NCBI GenBank assembly: GCA_045613545.1
Contig: JAZLBD010000005.1
Span: 36,175-100,174, forward strand
Direction of reading: 5' to 3'
DNA from: Scatosoma sp045613545
Lineage (GTDB): Bacteria; Bacillota; Clostridia; Christensenellales; Borkfalkiaceae
Length of the DNA: 64,000 bases
Of this stretch, positions 33,303 to 41,526 are shown in pieces. A program made the translations under genes and the position numbers. The notes under the pieces were generated by a model that saw only the letters and a program-made list of their open reading frames with translations, made no database searches and had not been told where the DNA came from. The stretch's first letter is position 1. Each line of letters starts with the position of its first letter.

Positions 33303-35354
33303 ATGAGTATTTTAGGTGAAAACATTCGCAACATTGCGATCATCGGGCATAGTGGAGAAGGGAAAACCACCCTTTGCGAAGCGATGCTTGCCGCAAGCGG
33401 TTCTATCGACCGCCAAGGCAAAGTCGTAGACGGCACTACCGTGTCCGATTACGACGAAATGGAAAAAGCGCGCAAGATGTCCATTTATATGACTTGCTCG
33501 CACTTGATGTGGAAAGGCGTCAAAATCAATCTGTTAGATCTTCCCGGTTTTTACGATTTCGAGGGAGAACGCAACGAGGGGCTTAGAGCCGCCGGCGGAG
33601 CGCTCCTCGTCATCGGCGCGAACGGCGAAGTCCCTATCGGCGCGGAAAACGTCGTAAGCTATTGCTTGCGTATCGGAAAACCCCTCATCATCTTCATCAA
33701 CGGTATGGATAAGGAAAACGCCGACTATATCGGCACCGTGCAAGCGCTTCAAGCCAAATATCCCGGCAAGCTTGCGCCCATTCAATTGCCGATTATGGAA
33801 AACGGTAAGATGCAAGGATTCGTCAACGCCCTCCAAGAAAAGGCATACCTTTTCAAGCCCGAAGGCAGACAAGAAATTCCCATTCCTCAAGAGCTCGCCT
33901 CCGACACGGAAGATATGCAAAGAAGCCTCATGGAAACGGCGGCGGAAAACGACGAAGTGCTTCTCGATAAATATTTCGAAAGCAACTGGCTCTCCCGCGA
34001 GGACACAATCCGTGGTATTCGATTGGGTATCGCCTCCGTCAATACGATCCCCGTCATGGCGGGTAGCGCCCTGCAAAACAGAGGGGTTATCAACCTGCTC
34101 GACGAAATCGTGACGTACATGCCCCAAGCAAAAGAGCGTATGAATACCCTCGCCGACGATATCGCGGAAGATAAAGTGGTCAATGTACTTCCCGACGACG
34201 ACGCGCCGTTTGCAGCGCAAGTATTTAAGACGAATATCGATCCCTCTTCGGGTAAACTTTCTTTCTTGAAAGTATTCCGCGGAACGCTCAAAGCCGGCGC
34301 CCTCGTTTATAATACCAATACCGAAAAAGAAGAGCGGATCGGTCAAATCTACCTCGTTAAAGGCAAAAAGACGGAATCCGTACCCCAAGTGCACGCGGGC
34401 GATATTTGCGCCGTACCCAAACTTGGTGATACGAACACGGGCGACACCCTTTGCGATGCGACGCATAAAGTCAAGTTCCCCGCCATTTTCTTCCCCAAGC
34501 CCACTTTGTTTATGGCGGTCGGCGCGGAAAAGAAAGGCGAAGAAGATAAGGTGTTCGCTTCCCTTTATAAACTCTTGGAGGAAGATTACACCTTCTCCGT
34601 AGAAAAGAACGTGGAAACGGGCGAAATTTTGATCGGCGGTCAAGGCGACGCGCAAATCGACATTCTTTGCAAAAAAGCGAAATCCCGCTACGGGGTCGAT
34701 ATTAAGCTCAAAGACCCGAAGATCGCCTACCGTGAAACGATCCGCGGTACGGCGGAAGCCGAGGGAAAACACAAGAAACAAACGGGCGGACACGGACAAT
34801 ACGGGCATTGTAAGATCCGTTTTGAACCGAGCGAAGAAGAGTTCGAATTCGCCGAAGAAGTGGTCGGTGGCGCCGTTCCGAAATCCTACTTCCCCGCCGT
34901 GGAAAAAGGGCTTCGTGAATGTATGATTTCCGGTCCTTTGGCAGGCTACCCCGTCACGGGCGTCAAAGCCGTCCTCTACGACGGAAGTTATCACGACGTG
35001 GACAGTTCAGAAATGGCGTTCAAACTGGCGGCGGCTATCGCTTTCAAGGAAGGATTGAAGAACGCTCGTCCCGTACTCCTCGAACCGGTATATCACCTCA
35101 AAATCGCGATCCCTGCCGACTTCCTCGGCGACGTAATGGGCGACGTCAACAAGCGTCGTGGACGGATTATGGGTACGACCACCGAAGGAGAAACGACGAT
35201 CGTAATTGCGGAAGTTCCGCAAGCAGAAATTTTGAAATACACCACCGAGCTTCGCTCCCTCACGCGCGGTAGCGGTAAGTTTGTAGCAGAGTTCTTGGGG
35301 TATGAAGAAGTCCCTATGCAACTCGCCGAAAAAATTAGAGCAAGCAAAGAATAG
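33303..35354 (+). CDS. EF-G-like GTPase (EF-G2 type)
   Basis: The 683-residue translational GTPase has G1 GHSGEGKTT (about 16-24), a divergent switch I (ARKMSIYMTC instead of ERGITI), G3 DLPGFYDF, and G4 NGMDKENADY instead of NKMDR. Domains II to V follow with GHGQYGHCKIRFEP and the C-terminal RRGRIMGT typical of EF-G. This is the EF-G-like paralogue family of Actinobacteria and Clostridia, whose role in the cell is unclear, not the main FusA. The start at 33303 has GGGAGA nearby. Confidence 0.88.
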   Translation: MSILGENIRNIAIIGHSGEGKTTLCEAMLAASGSIDRQGKVVDGTTVSDYDEMEKARKMSIYMTCSHLMWKGVKINLLDLPGFYDFEGERNEGLRAAGGALLVIGANGEVPIGAENVVSYCLRIGKPLIIFINGMDKENADYIGTVQALQAKYPGKLAPIQLPIMENGKMQGFVNALQEKAYLFKPEGRQEIPIPQELASDTEDMQRSLMETAAENDEVLLDKYFESNWLSREDTIRGIRLGIASVNTIPVMAGSALQNRGVINLLDEIVTYMPQAKERMNTLADDIAEDKVVNVLPDDDAPFAAQVFKTNIDPSSGKLSFLKVFRGTLKAGALVYNTNTEKEERIGQIYLVKGKKTESVPQVHAGDICAVPKLGDTNTGDTLCDATHKVKFPAIFFPKPTLFMAVGAEKKGEEDKVFASLYKLLEEDYTFSVEKNVETGEILIGGQGDAQIDILCKKAKSRYGVDIKLKDPKIAYRETIRGTAEAEGKHKKQTGGHGQYGHCKIRFEPSEEEFEFAEEVVGGAVPKSYFPAVEKGLRECMISGPLAGYPVTGVKAVLYDGSYHDVDSSEMAFKLAAAIAFKEGLKNARPVLLEPVYHLKIAIPADFLGDVMGDVNKRRGRIMGTTTEGETTIVIAEVPQAEILKYTTELRSLTRGSGKFVAEFLGYEEVPMQLAEKIRASKE

Positions 35355-35364
35355 CCCTCGAGAA

Positions 35365-35451
35365 ACCTCCCTCCCCCTTGCGCCTCTGCGCGGGGGGAGA
35401 TTTTTTGTCCTTTTCTCCGTCTCTGCGCAAGGGGGAGATTTTTATATCTCC
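35365..35451 (+). terminator. Three overlapping alternative hairpins after the EF-G-like gene
   Basis: CTCCCCCTTGCGC (35369-35381) can pair partly with GGGGGAG at 35391-35397, followed by six T, or perfectly over 13 bases with 35423-35435, also followed by T. The latter segment can in turn form GGGGAGAT/ATCTCCCC with 35444-35451. Probably a tandem terminator. Confidence 0.65.
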
Positions 35452-35693
35452 CCTTACCTCCTAGCAACTTCCCCCTCTTACCTCTTTCCGATGCCCTCTC
35501 TTTGCCTTTTAGGGCGCGCATAAAAATACCGACGTCTGCCCTGCCTATGGGGGAGAATTCCATCGTTTCGTCCCACCCCTTGCTCTTCTTTTGCGTAGCT
35601 TACGTTCTACCCACAAGCCACTTGTTTTCTATAGGAGAGGCAATCTTTAGCTACCCCCTCTTTATCGTTTACGACTATAGCATTTTTACAAAA
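35452..35693. other. Intergenic, pyrimidine-rich, no gene seen
   Basis: About 240 bases between the EF-G-like terminator and the terminator of the leftward membrane gene. Strongly C/T-biased on the plus strand; short frames lack ribosome sites. Nothing recognisable. Confidence 0.5.
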
Positions 35694-35722
35694 AGAAAGG
35701 ATAGCAAACGTTTTGCTATCCT
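35694..35722 (-). terminator. Terminator of the polytopic membrane protein gene
   Basis: GGATAGCAAA pairs with TTTGCTATCC; on the minus strand it is followed by TTTCTTTTT. It lies about 35 bases after the stop. Confidence 0.85.
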
Positions 35723-35756
35723 TATTCTTTCATAAATTTTATCAAGCGTTATGCAA

Positions 35757-37172
35757 TTAGTCCTCTTCGGAGAACAAAGGAGGATTTTCCGCCAAAGCCG
35801 TCCACTTTTCGGTCAAAGCTCTGATGTACTCTTCGCGCTTAATCTCGTCCATATTTTTGATTTGCGGAGCTTCCACTTTTTCCACTTTCGGTTCAGCGGG
35901 TCTTTGCACGCTTACCGGGTAGTAAACGGGTTGTTGCGACATACCGTTTTGAGCAACGGGTTGCACCGCCATATAATATTCCACTTTCGGTTCGTGCTTA
36001 GGCGCTACGAAATCGTGGTACACGATAACGTCCGAATCTTTCAAAGCGGGATATTTGCGCGTAATCAGTTCCAAAATCCAAATGACGAGCGCTACAATCG
36101 CCACGTAGCAAGGCTCGCTGAACGTGAGTTCCATATCCAACACGAACATACAAATAGCAAGGAAACCAAGCGAGAGCAACAAGGTCATAAACGCGCATCT
36201 TCTAAAGTTCCCTCTATGCGGGGTGTTTTTGCCGTCGTGATGGAATTCTCTCGTACCAAACGCATGATGCGCCATACCGTAGATGAAAAGGAACGTGACC
36301 AAATGCAAGACGGGAATGATGACGCCGATCGTCAAGCCGTTTTCTACTTCCAATACAGCCTCTAAAACGTCTGCATTCAAATACGTCGATAAGATAGGCA
36401 CGATTTGATATTGATTGAAGAAGTAAAGGATTGCGCCAACCGCAACGATTTGCAAAAGGTTTCTAAGGAAAGGCACGAAAAGACCGCCCGTTCTCTTAAC
36501 CTCCACAAATTGCCCAACGCGGAAGAAACTGACGGACCCACTCTTTAAGCCAAGCCAGAAGTGGAAGAAAAGCCCAGCACCCAAAACGCCTAAGAAAAGA
36601 TAGGTAAATTCAGCGTACGCAAGGAGTTGTAACCAAAGCCCGAAGCCGAAGATCGCAAACAGCGAACCGGAGTAAAGCTTGCCGAGACGAACCATCGCTT
36701 GCGCGTTGCGGTTATACCCGTTTTGCAAGGAGGGACGGCTCTTGAAAAGCTTGCCGAGGCATTTGAATCCTTTCAAAAGGTTGCAAACCACCGAAAGCAA
36801 CGTAAACGCGTATATAAGCGCGATTAAAAGTTGCGGGACTAAGACCACGTAGAGATCCGCGATTTCGTCGATATGTAAGAACGGTTCGTAGAAATTCGTG
36901 ACCGAAAGGGTTTCTCCACCGATCGTATAAAGAGGCAAGAACGCTACGATAGCGAACGCGATGAGGAATAAGAAATAAAATACCCCCACCCATTCCGCGC
37001 GAGCTTGCGTTGCGCGAACCCGTCTTTTGAACGTTGCGATCGCGTGTTCACCCGCATACTTCAATTCACGTTTGCGGTTCAAAGATTCTTTTTTCTTCAA
37101 CGCTTTGCGTTTTTCTTTCGCGTGTTCGTCTTCCACGAGCTCTTTTACTTGGAAATTTTGATTATCCGTCAT
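35757..37172 (-). CDS. Polytopic membrane protein sharing its C-terminal tail with the SipW peptidase
   Basis: The 471-residue protein has a charged N-terminus (rich in Lys and Glu up to residue 50), about eight membrane helices between 60 and 390, and a cytoplasmic C-terminal tail of about 80 residues with YYPVSVQ and REEYIRALTEKWTALAENPP. Very similar words occur at the end of the signal peptidase at 29126. I do not recognise the membrane domain. The start is placed at ATG 37172; a GTG nine bases upstream is also possible. It has its own promoter and terminator. Confidence 0.7.
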   Translation of the reverse strand: MTDNQNFQVKELVEDEHAKEKRKALKKKESLNRKRELKYAGEHAIATFKRRVRATQARAEWVGVFYFLFLIAFAIVAFLPLYTIGGETLSVTNFYEPFLHIDEIADLYVVLVPQLLIALIYAFTLLSVVCNLLKGFKCLGKLFKSRPSLQNGYNRNAQAMVRLGKLYSGSLFAIFGFGLWLQLLAYAEFTYLFLGVLGAGLFFHFWLGLKSGSVSFFRVGQFVEVKRTGGLFVPFLRNLLQIVAVGAILYFFNQYQIVPILSTYLNADVLEAVLEVENGLTIGVIIPVLHLVTFLFIYGMAHHAFGTREFHHDGKNTPHRGNFRRCAFMTLLLSLGFLAICMFVLDMELTFSEPCYVAIVALVIWILELITRKYPALKDSDVIVYHDFVAPKHEPKVEYYMAVQPVAQNGMSQQPVYYPVSVQRPAEPKVEKVEAPQIKNMDEIKREEYIRALTEKWTALAENPPLFSEED

Positions 37173-37227
37173 TTTGCTCACACTCCAACTCCAATTTTTT
37201 ATCAATGTGCATGGACGACAAACCGCC

Positions 37228-37363
37228 ACGCTCTCATTTACATTATTATACTTTTTTAGAAAAGAAAGTCAATGCCTTACAACTCCTTTTGGGATATTTT
37301 TTATAAAATCACCCAAAAATCATTGCAAGTCGATTTGACAGGACTCCATCGCGACGAGCGCGG
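37228..37363. repeat. Direct repeat, left copy (isochorismatase gene end plus promoter)
   Basis: This 136-bp stretch is about 85-90 percent identical to 39593-39729. It carries the last 13 codons of the isochorismatase gene as a stranded fragment (one substitution, Ala to Glu) followed by a leftward promoter. The two copies bracket a two-gene island of 2.2 kb. Confidence 0.9.
37245..37272 (-). promoter_or_regulatory. Promoter of the polytopic membrane protein gene
   Basis: Minus strand TTGACT (37267-37272), 16 bases, TATAAT (37245-37250), inside the left direct repeat. The same promoter recurs in the right copy with a 17-base spacer. Confidence 0.75.
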
Positions 37364-37410
37364 ATTACGTCATAAGGCTCGTCAAAACTGGCCCCTCCTC
37401 GTTTTTATCT

Positions 37411-38946
37411 TTACTGAATGACAGGACCCTCTTCCACGTCGTAAAACGTTAACGTCCCTGCAAAATATGCCTCTATATCTTCTTCCACTAACACTATAAT
37501 CCCATTAGGCAAGATATAGCTACCGTTCAAAGATACTTTGCGAACATTATTAATTGCAACATCGTATCTTAAATCTAAGATAGCATGACATTCTAAACAA
37601 GGGGCTCTATTGTTTTGAATATCCGCCTGGTTTACCACGTGTGTTCTTTCAACCAATTCACCGCAAGCGCATATACCTCTATGGGAAAACCGATTATAAT
37701 ATTCCCACGAAAGCACCTCGCTAAAATGCGAATGCTCTCTAATTATCTCAATGTTGATCGTACCAGCAGTGTTTACGTCAACGAAATTACCTTTCAGATA
37801 ATAAATTGTATTAGATAACATTTTACTAAAAGAAATATCCGTCCCCGTATAGGACTCTATCAAGTTCATTTCTCTACCGTATAATTCTACTTTGATGGAA
37901 GACGTAGCAGTAATATTAAAATCATACGTTTTATTATAAGTACCACAATCAATTTCTAAAATGGAATCCTTGCCCGCATTGACGTCTAAATCATAAGATA
38001 GATCGTACGTACTATAGGAAATATCCACTTTATTTTTATCGTATTTGATAAAATAAATATCTTCAGTATAACTATTATAATTTTCACTCTCCATCCCATT
38101 CACGCTTTTTTCGCCTATCCATGGCAAATTGTAATTAGGCTCATAATTGTATTTTAATACGGCTGTGTTCCCAGGCTTATGATACCACGCATCCGTGACT
38201 AAATCATATCGCATAAAGTGAAAATCAAATGTATTTATACGAACGCAAATTAATAACTGATCGTCGGTTATAGTCGGGATAGACGTAGATGATGATATAT
38301 TAGAGTATCCCATCGCTTGTAAATCCGCTTCAACTATTTCAACCACATCTTGTATGGAATTACAATCAGAAAAACTCCCCACGCCAGACATATCGCCTAA
38401 TTGATATTGTCCAGTGGTATGATTATAAAAAGGAACCTCTTCACTTCTATGAAGAGCATAGGCATAGCAATTATAGGAAGCCCATCTTACGTCATAAGCT
38501 CCACCAGACGTCACCCAATTCCCATTAGCGTCTTGCACCGTGTTATATTGAAGCTGATAAGACGAATTAGATGCTAAAGCTATGCTGTTATTGGCCGTGA
38601 AATAATGATTCACTAAAACTTGTATGGTTTCTGCGTATTGTTGCATTTCATCGTAGTTGTATGTAAAAACGAAATCTCGATTTCTGGCCACTTGTTTGAT
38701 AATACTGCTTGTGATACTGCCTAAATCGGGGGAATTTTCTATTTTCTTCGGGATATCAACGTTATGCCATTCAACAAAACGAATGCTTTCCGTATCACTA
38801 ATCGTAGTAAAGTCATAATTTTCATAAGTCATTGCTTGCGCATACGACATATGCATTGTCGGTGAAAGACACGCAAACGCTGATAAGACAACCATCATTA
38901 ATAAAGACAAAAAACAAACGAAAGCTTTTTTGAACGTTTTCATCAT
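37411..38946 (-). CDS. Secreted papain-like hydrolase candidate with C-terminal Cys/His domain
   Basis: The 511-residue protein has a signal peptide (hydrophobic core LSLLMMVVLSAFACL, cleavage near SYAQA). Residues about 155-165 contain SYNCYAYALHR and a later FHFMRYD...WYHKPG, an arrangement seen in Cys/His hydrolases related to amidases and papain-like surface enzymes. The C-terminal part has CACGE, a spaced His and CLECHAI, which may bind zinc. It is AT-richer than its neighbours, lies between two direct repeats and overlaps the lipoprotein gene by one codon (ATGA). Substrate unknown; a cell-wall or surface role is likely. Confidence 0.6.
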   Translation of the reverse strand: MMKTFKKAFVCFLSLLMMVVLSAFACLSPTMHMSYAQAMTYENYDFTTISDTESIRFVEWHNVDIPKKIENSPDLGSITSSIIKQVARNRDFVFTYNYDEMQQYAETIQVLVNHYFTANNSIALASNSSYQLQYNTVQDANGNWVTSGGAYDVRWASYNCYAYALHRSEEVPFYNHTTGQYQLGDMSGVGSFSDCNSIQDVVEIVEADLQAMGYSNISSSTSIPTITDDQLLICVRINTFDFHFMRYDLVTDAWYHKPGNTAVLKYNYEPNYNLPWIGEKSVNGMESENYNSYTEDIYFIKYDKNKVDISYSTYDLSYDLDVNAGKDSILEIDCGTYNKTYDFNITATSSIKVELYGREMNLIESYTGTDISFSKMLSNTIYYLKGNFVDVNTAGTINIEIIREHSHFSEVLSWEYYNRFSHRGICACGELVERTHVVNQADIQNNRAPCLECHAILDLRYDVAINNVRKVSLNGSYILPNGIIVLVEEDIEAYFAGTLTFYDVEEGPVIQ

Positions 38947-39557
38947 TATATAACTCTCCTTCTATACTTAAAATAAATTTCCATAAGTTTATCATATTCG
39001 GTATCATAAAACTCGTCGTCGTACGCATCATAGCATTGATGGATTTCTTCAATTCTACCCTGCACGTATTCTTCGCTAACAGAAATCAAATTCCCGTCGT
39101 CGCCGATAAATAAATTCGAAGAAACCCTCTGCGCATACCAATTCCCAAAAGAGAAATGTCTAATTTTTATCACGCAATACCCCACGATTTCTTCTTGTTG
39201 GATGATGAGGATATCCAACCAATCCTCCTGAACTTCCACGAAATTGTAATCTTTGTCTAAAAGATAATACGGGCAATAAAAAATCGTTTCACCAGAATTT
39301 TCTTGAATTTGTTTCACCTCGCTATAATAAGCAAACGAACCCTTTTCCGCTTTACATAAAAACGTTGCGTCCTCAAAATTAAGATCGATCATCATTCCAG
39401 GAAGGGAACTTCCCCAACCATAAACAATCGAACGAACGCGAATGATATCTTTAACTTTTTTTTCTTTTACTCCCTCATCCGAGCAACCAAAAGCTCCCAA
39501 AAGGCACACGATCGCAACAGTTATAACCGAAAAGAATATCCAAATCTTTTTTCGCAT
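38946..39557 (-). CDS. Lipoprotein of unknown function
   Basis: The 203-residue product has a lipobox LLGAFGC with the Cys at residue 25, so it should be lipid-anchored outside the membrane. The remaining domain is acidic and beta-rich with no recognised motif. It precedes and overlaps the secreted hydrolase candidate (ATGA) and is driven by the promoter in the right direct repeat. The pair probably acts together at the cell surface. Confidence 0.65.
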   Translation of the reverse strand: MRKKIWIFFSVITVAIVCLLGAFGCSDEGVKEKKVKDIIRVRSIVYGWGSSLPGMMIDLNFEDATFLCKAEKGSFAYYSEVKQIQENSGETIFYCPYYLLDKDYNFVEVQEDWLDILIIQQEEIVGYCVIKIRHFSFGNWYAQRVSSNLFIGDDGNLISVSEEYVQGRIEEIHQCYDAYDDEFYDTEYDKLMEIYFKYRRRVI

Positions 39558-39592
39558 ATACTACCTCCTTACGTCAAGACTTCTTTTTCACT

Positions 39593-39729
39593 ACGCTCTC
39601 ATTTACATTATTATACCTTTTTTAGAAAAGAAAGTCAATGCCTTACAACGCCTTTTTCAATATTTTGTATAAAATCATAAAAAAATCATTGCAAGTCGAT
39701 TTGACAGGACGCCATCGCGACGAGCGCGG
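39593..39729. repeat. Direct repeat, right copy (in place at the isochorismatase gene end)
   Basis: This 137-bp copy overlaps the true 3' end of the isochorismatase gene (39686 onwards) and a promoter pointing left into the lipoprotein gene. It is the partner of 37228-37363. Confidence 0.9.
39610..39638 (-). promoter_or_regulatory. Promoter of the two-gene surface island
   Basis: Minus strand TTGACT (39633-39638), 17 bases, TATAAT (39610-39615), within the right direct repeat and about 55 bases before the lipoprotein ATG. Confidence 0.75.
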
Positions 39730-40198
39730 CATCGGAGGAGTCTTTCGTCGCCCCTGCAACGCAATTTTTCAAAACGGCGATCTGTTTCTCGGGGGAAAAC
39801 GCCTTATATAAAAGTACGTTCGAAATCACGCAAATATCCGTACAAACGCCGACAAAAACCACTTTGTCGTAATCTTTTTCAGTCAAATACTCCGCAAGTG
39901 CCACGCTCCCAAAGGTCGGCTTGTCGAAAACCACGTCTCCCTCTTGATAGAGTCCCTCTACGATCTTCCAACCGTCCGTTCCCTCTATGCAGTGTTCCAC
40001 GGGCAATTTTTTACCTTCGGCGCTCGATAAATAATCGCTCCCATGGGTGTCGCGCGTAAATACTACGTCGCTCCCGGCCTTTCGCGCCTTTGCAAGTTCC
40101 TCTCGAAGGGAGGGCAAAATCGCTTGCGCCATAGGGCTACCCAAAGCGCCGAACACGAAATCGTTTTGCATATCAATCACCACGAAACATTCTTTCAT
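39686..40198 (-). CDS. Isochorismatase-family cysteine hydrolase (nicotinamidase-like)
   Basis: The 170-residue protein has the triad pattern of the family: Asp in VVIDMQNDF (residue 9), a central Lys region, and the nucleophilic Cys in GVCTDICV. Members include nicotinamidase PncA; the substrate is not proven. The start at 40198 overlaps the pyrophosphatase stop (ATGA), so it is co-translated with ppa. A hydrolase paired with pyrophosphatase would fit NAD salvage. Its 3' end is duplicated at 37319-37363. Confidence 0.82.
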   Translation of the reverse strand: MKECFVVIDMQNDFVFGALGSPMAQAILPSLREELAKARKAGSDVVFTRDTHGSDYLSSAEGKKLPVEHCIEGTDGWKIVEGLYQEGDVVFDKPTFGSVALAEYLTEKDYDKVVFVGVCTDICVISNVLLYKAFSPEKQIAVLKNCVAGATKDSSDAALVAMASCQIDLQ

Positions 40199-40734
40199 TC
40201 GTTCTTGCCCCCAAACGTTTCTTCGTATTGTTGAATACACTTTTGAATAATTTTTTCCGCCTCTTGCTTATGGCAAATTTCCTTGACGGTGGTATGCTTG
40301 TGTTCGAGCATTTTATAGACCTCGAAAAAGTGCATCATTTCGTCAAAAATATGCTTGGGAAGTTCGTGAATATCCTTATATTGATTGTAGGTAGGATCGT
40401 TATAGGGAATGGCGATAATCTTCTCGTCCATAAAGCCCTCGTCCATCATTTTAATAAGCCCGATCGGATAGCAAGTGACGAGGGTCATCGGATAAATCGT
40501 TTCTCCGCAAAGCACCAAAACGTCTAACGGATCTTTATCGTCGGCGTACGTTCTAGGAATGAACCCGTAGTTCGCAGGATAGACCGTGGACGTATAGAGA
40601 ACGCGGTCTAAGCGAATCCTGCCCGTTTCCTTATCCAACTCATACTTCGCCTTACAGCCTCTAGGGATTTCAATGAACGCCTCAAATTTTTCCGCGGAAA
40701 TACGCGCGGGATTGATGTCGTGCCAAATATTCAT
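40195..40734 (-). CDS. ppa: Inorganic pyrophosphatase, family I
   Basis: Cleaves PPi to phosphate to drive biosynthesis. The 179-residue enzyme has the family I signature DDKDPLDVLVL, with the metal-binding Asp residues, and EIPRGCKAKYELDK near the N-terminus. The usual Clostridia membrane or family II enzymes differ, so this is the soluble type. Promoter at 40760-40788; it overlaps the isochorismatase gene by four bases. Confidence 0.95.
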   Translation of the reverse strand: MNIWHDINPARISAEKFEAFIEIPRGCKAKYELDKETGRIRLDRVLYTSTVYPANYGFIPRTYADDKDPLDVLVLCGETIYPMTLVTCYPIGLIKMMDEGFMDEKIIAIPYNDPTYNQYKDIHELPKHIFDEMMHFFEVYKMLEHKHTTVKEICHKQEAEKIIQKCIQQYEETFGGKNE

Positions 40735-40759
40735 AGTGCTCCTTTACTCATTTTTCTTT

Positions 40760-40788
40760 ATTATAGCACTTTCCGTGAAATTTTGCAA
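40760..40788 (-). promoter_or_regulatory. Promoter of ppa
   Basis: Minus strand TTGCAA (40783-40788), 17 bases, TATAAT (40760-40765) preceded by TGC. Confidence 0.82.
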
Positions 40789-40857
40789 GAATAGAGGAAC
40801 GGGATTTTAGAAAAAAATAAAAAGCGGAAAAATTTCCCCGTTTGAGGGCAAAAATCT

Positions 40858-40886
40858 TTGACAACCCAAAAAAAATATGCTATAGT
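40858..40886 (+). promoter_or_regulatory. Promoter of tRNA-Ser(GCU)
   Basis: TTGACA (40858-40863), 17 bases, TATAGT (40881-40886), preceded by TGC. It ends 18 bases before the mature tRNA. Confidence 0.88.
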
Positions 40887-40904
40887 AGTATAGCATTTGG
40901 CGAT

Positions 40905-40995
40905 GCAGAAGTACCCAAGTGGCTCAAGGGGCTCCCCTGCTAAGGGAGTAGCATCTTAACTGGTGGCACGAGTTCAAATCTCGTCTTCTGCGCCA
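40905..40995 (+). tRNA. tRNA-Ser (anticodon GCU)
   Basis: The 91-nt class II tRNA has acceptor GCAGAAG/CTTCTGC, anticodon stem CTCCC/GGGAG with loop CTGCTAA (anticodon GCT, reads AGC/AGU), a long variable arm, T loop TTCAAAT and encoded CCA. A terminator hairpin (GAGAGGC/GCCTCTC plus T run) follows at once. Confidence 0.95.
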
Positions 40996-41273
40996 AAAAG
41001 AGAGAGGCTTTTGCCTCTCTTTTTTTGGCGTAAGGCGAGTGACAACGAGTGCTTTTGGCACGGAAAATGCCTGCATTTTCTTTGGCGTAAGCCAAGCCTC
41101 AAATCTCGTCTTCTGCGCCAAAAAGAGAGAGGCTTTTTGCCTCTCTTTTTTTTGCGTAAGGCGAGTGGCAACGAGTGCTTTTGGCACGGAAAATGCTTGC
41201 ATTTTCTTTGGCGTAAGCCAAGCCTCAAATCTTACCTTTGGCAAAGTCTTCTGCGCCAAAAAGAGAGAGGCTT
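40974..41273 (+). repeat. Tandem copies of the tRNA-Ser(GCU) 3' tail, terminator and spacer
   Basis: A unit of about 125 bp starts at 40974 inside the tRNA T-arm and recurs at 41099 and 41225. Each copy has the tRNA 3' end (GTCTTCTGCGCCA), the GAGAGGC terminator hairpin, and a spacer holding a GAAAATGC/GCATTTTC palindrome. The third copy breaks off at 41273 in its terminator loop. The other half of that copy resumes at 42569. Confidence 0.92.
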
Positions 41274-41526
41274 AGCGCTCTTTCCTTAGGGATTTTTATT
41301 AAGCTCGGTTTTTGATAAGTCGAATTTTCTTTTGTCCACTCATAACCGGTTGAATTTAATTTGCTTTTTTGATATAATAAACTCACCTATAAATAAGAAT
41401 TTGTCTATGAAGATAAACGAGTCGTTAGAGTATGTTTGACGGCTCTATTATTTATGTTTTAGCAAATAAAGTCGAGAAAAATCTTTCGGGTTTTGCTATA
41501 ATATGAACATAAGGAGATGAACGAAA

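Noticed and set aside
33534..34994. 486-codon leftward frame opposite the EF-G-like gene
   Set aside because: Antisense shadow of a clear GTPase gene; the product is low in motifs and lacks a ribosome site.
40924..41259. Open frames across the tRNA-tail repeats, giving repetitive peptides
   Set aside because: They translate tRNA sequence and terminators; frames on both strands are equally open because the unit is repeated.
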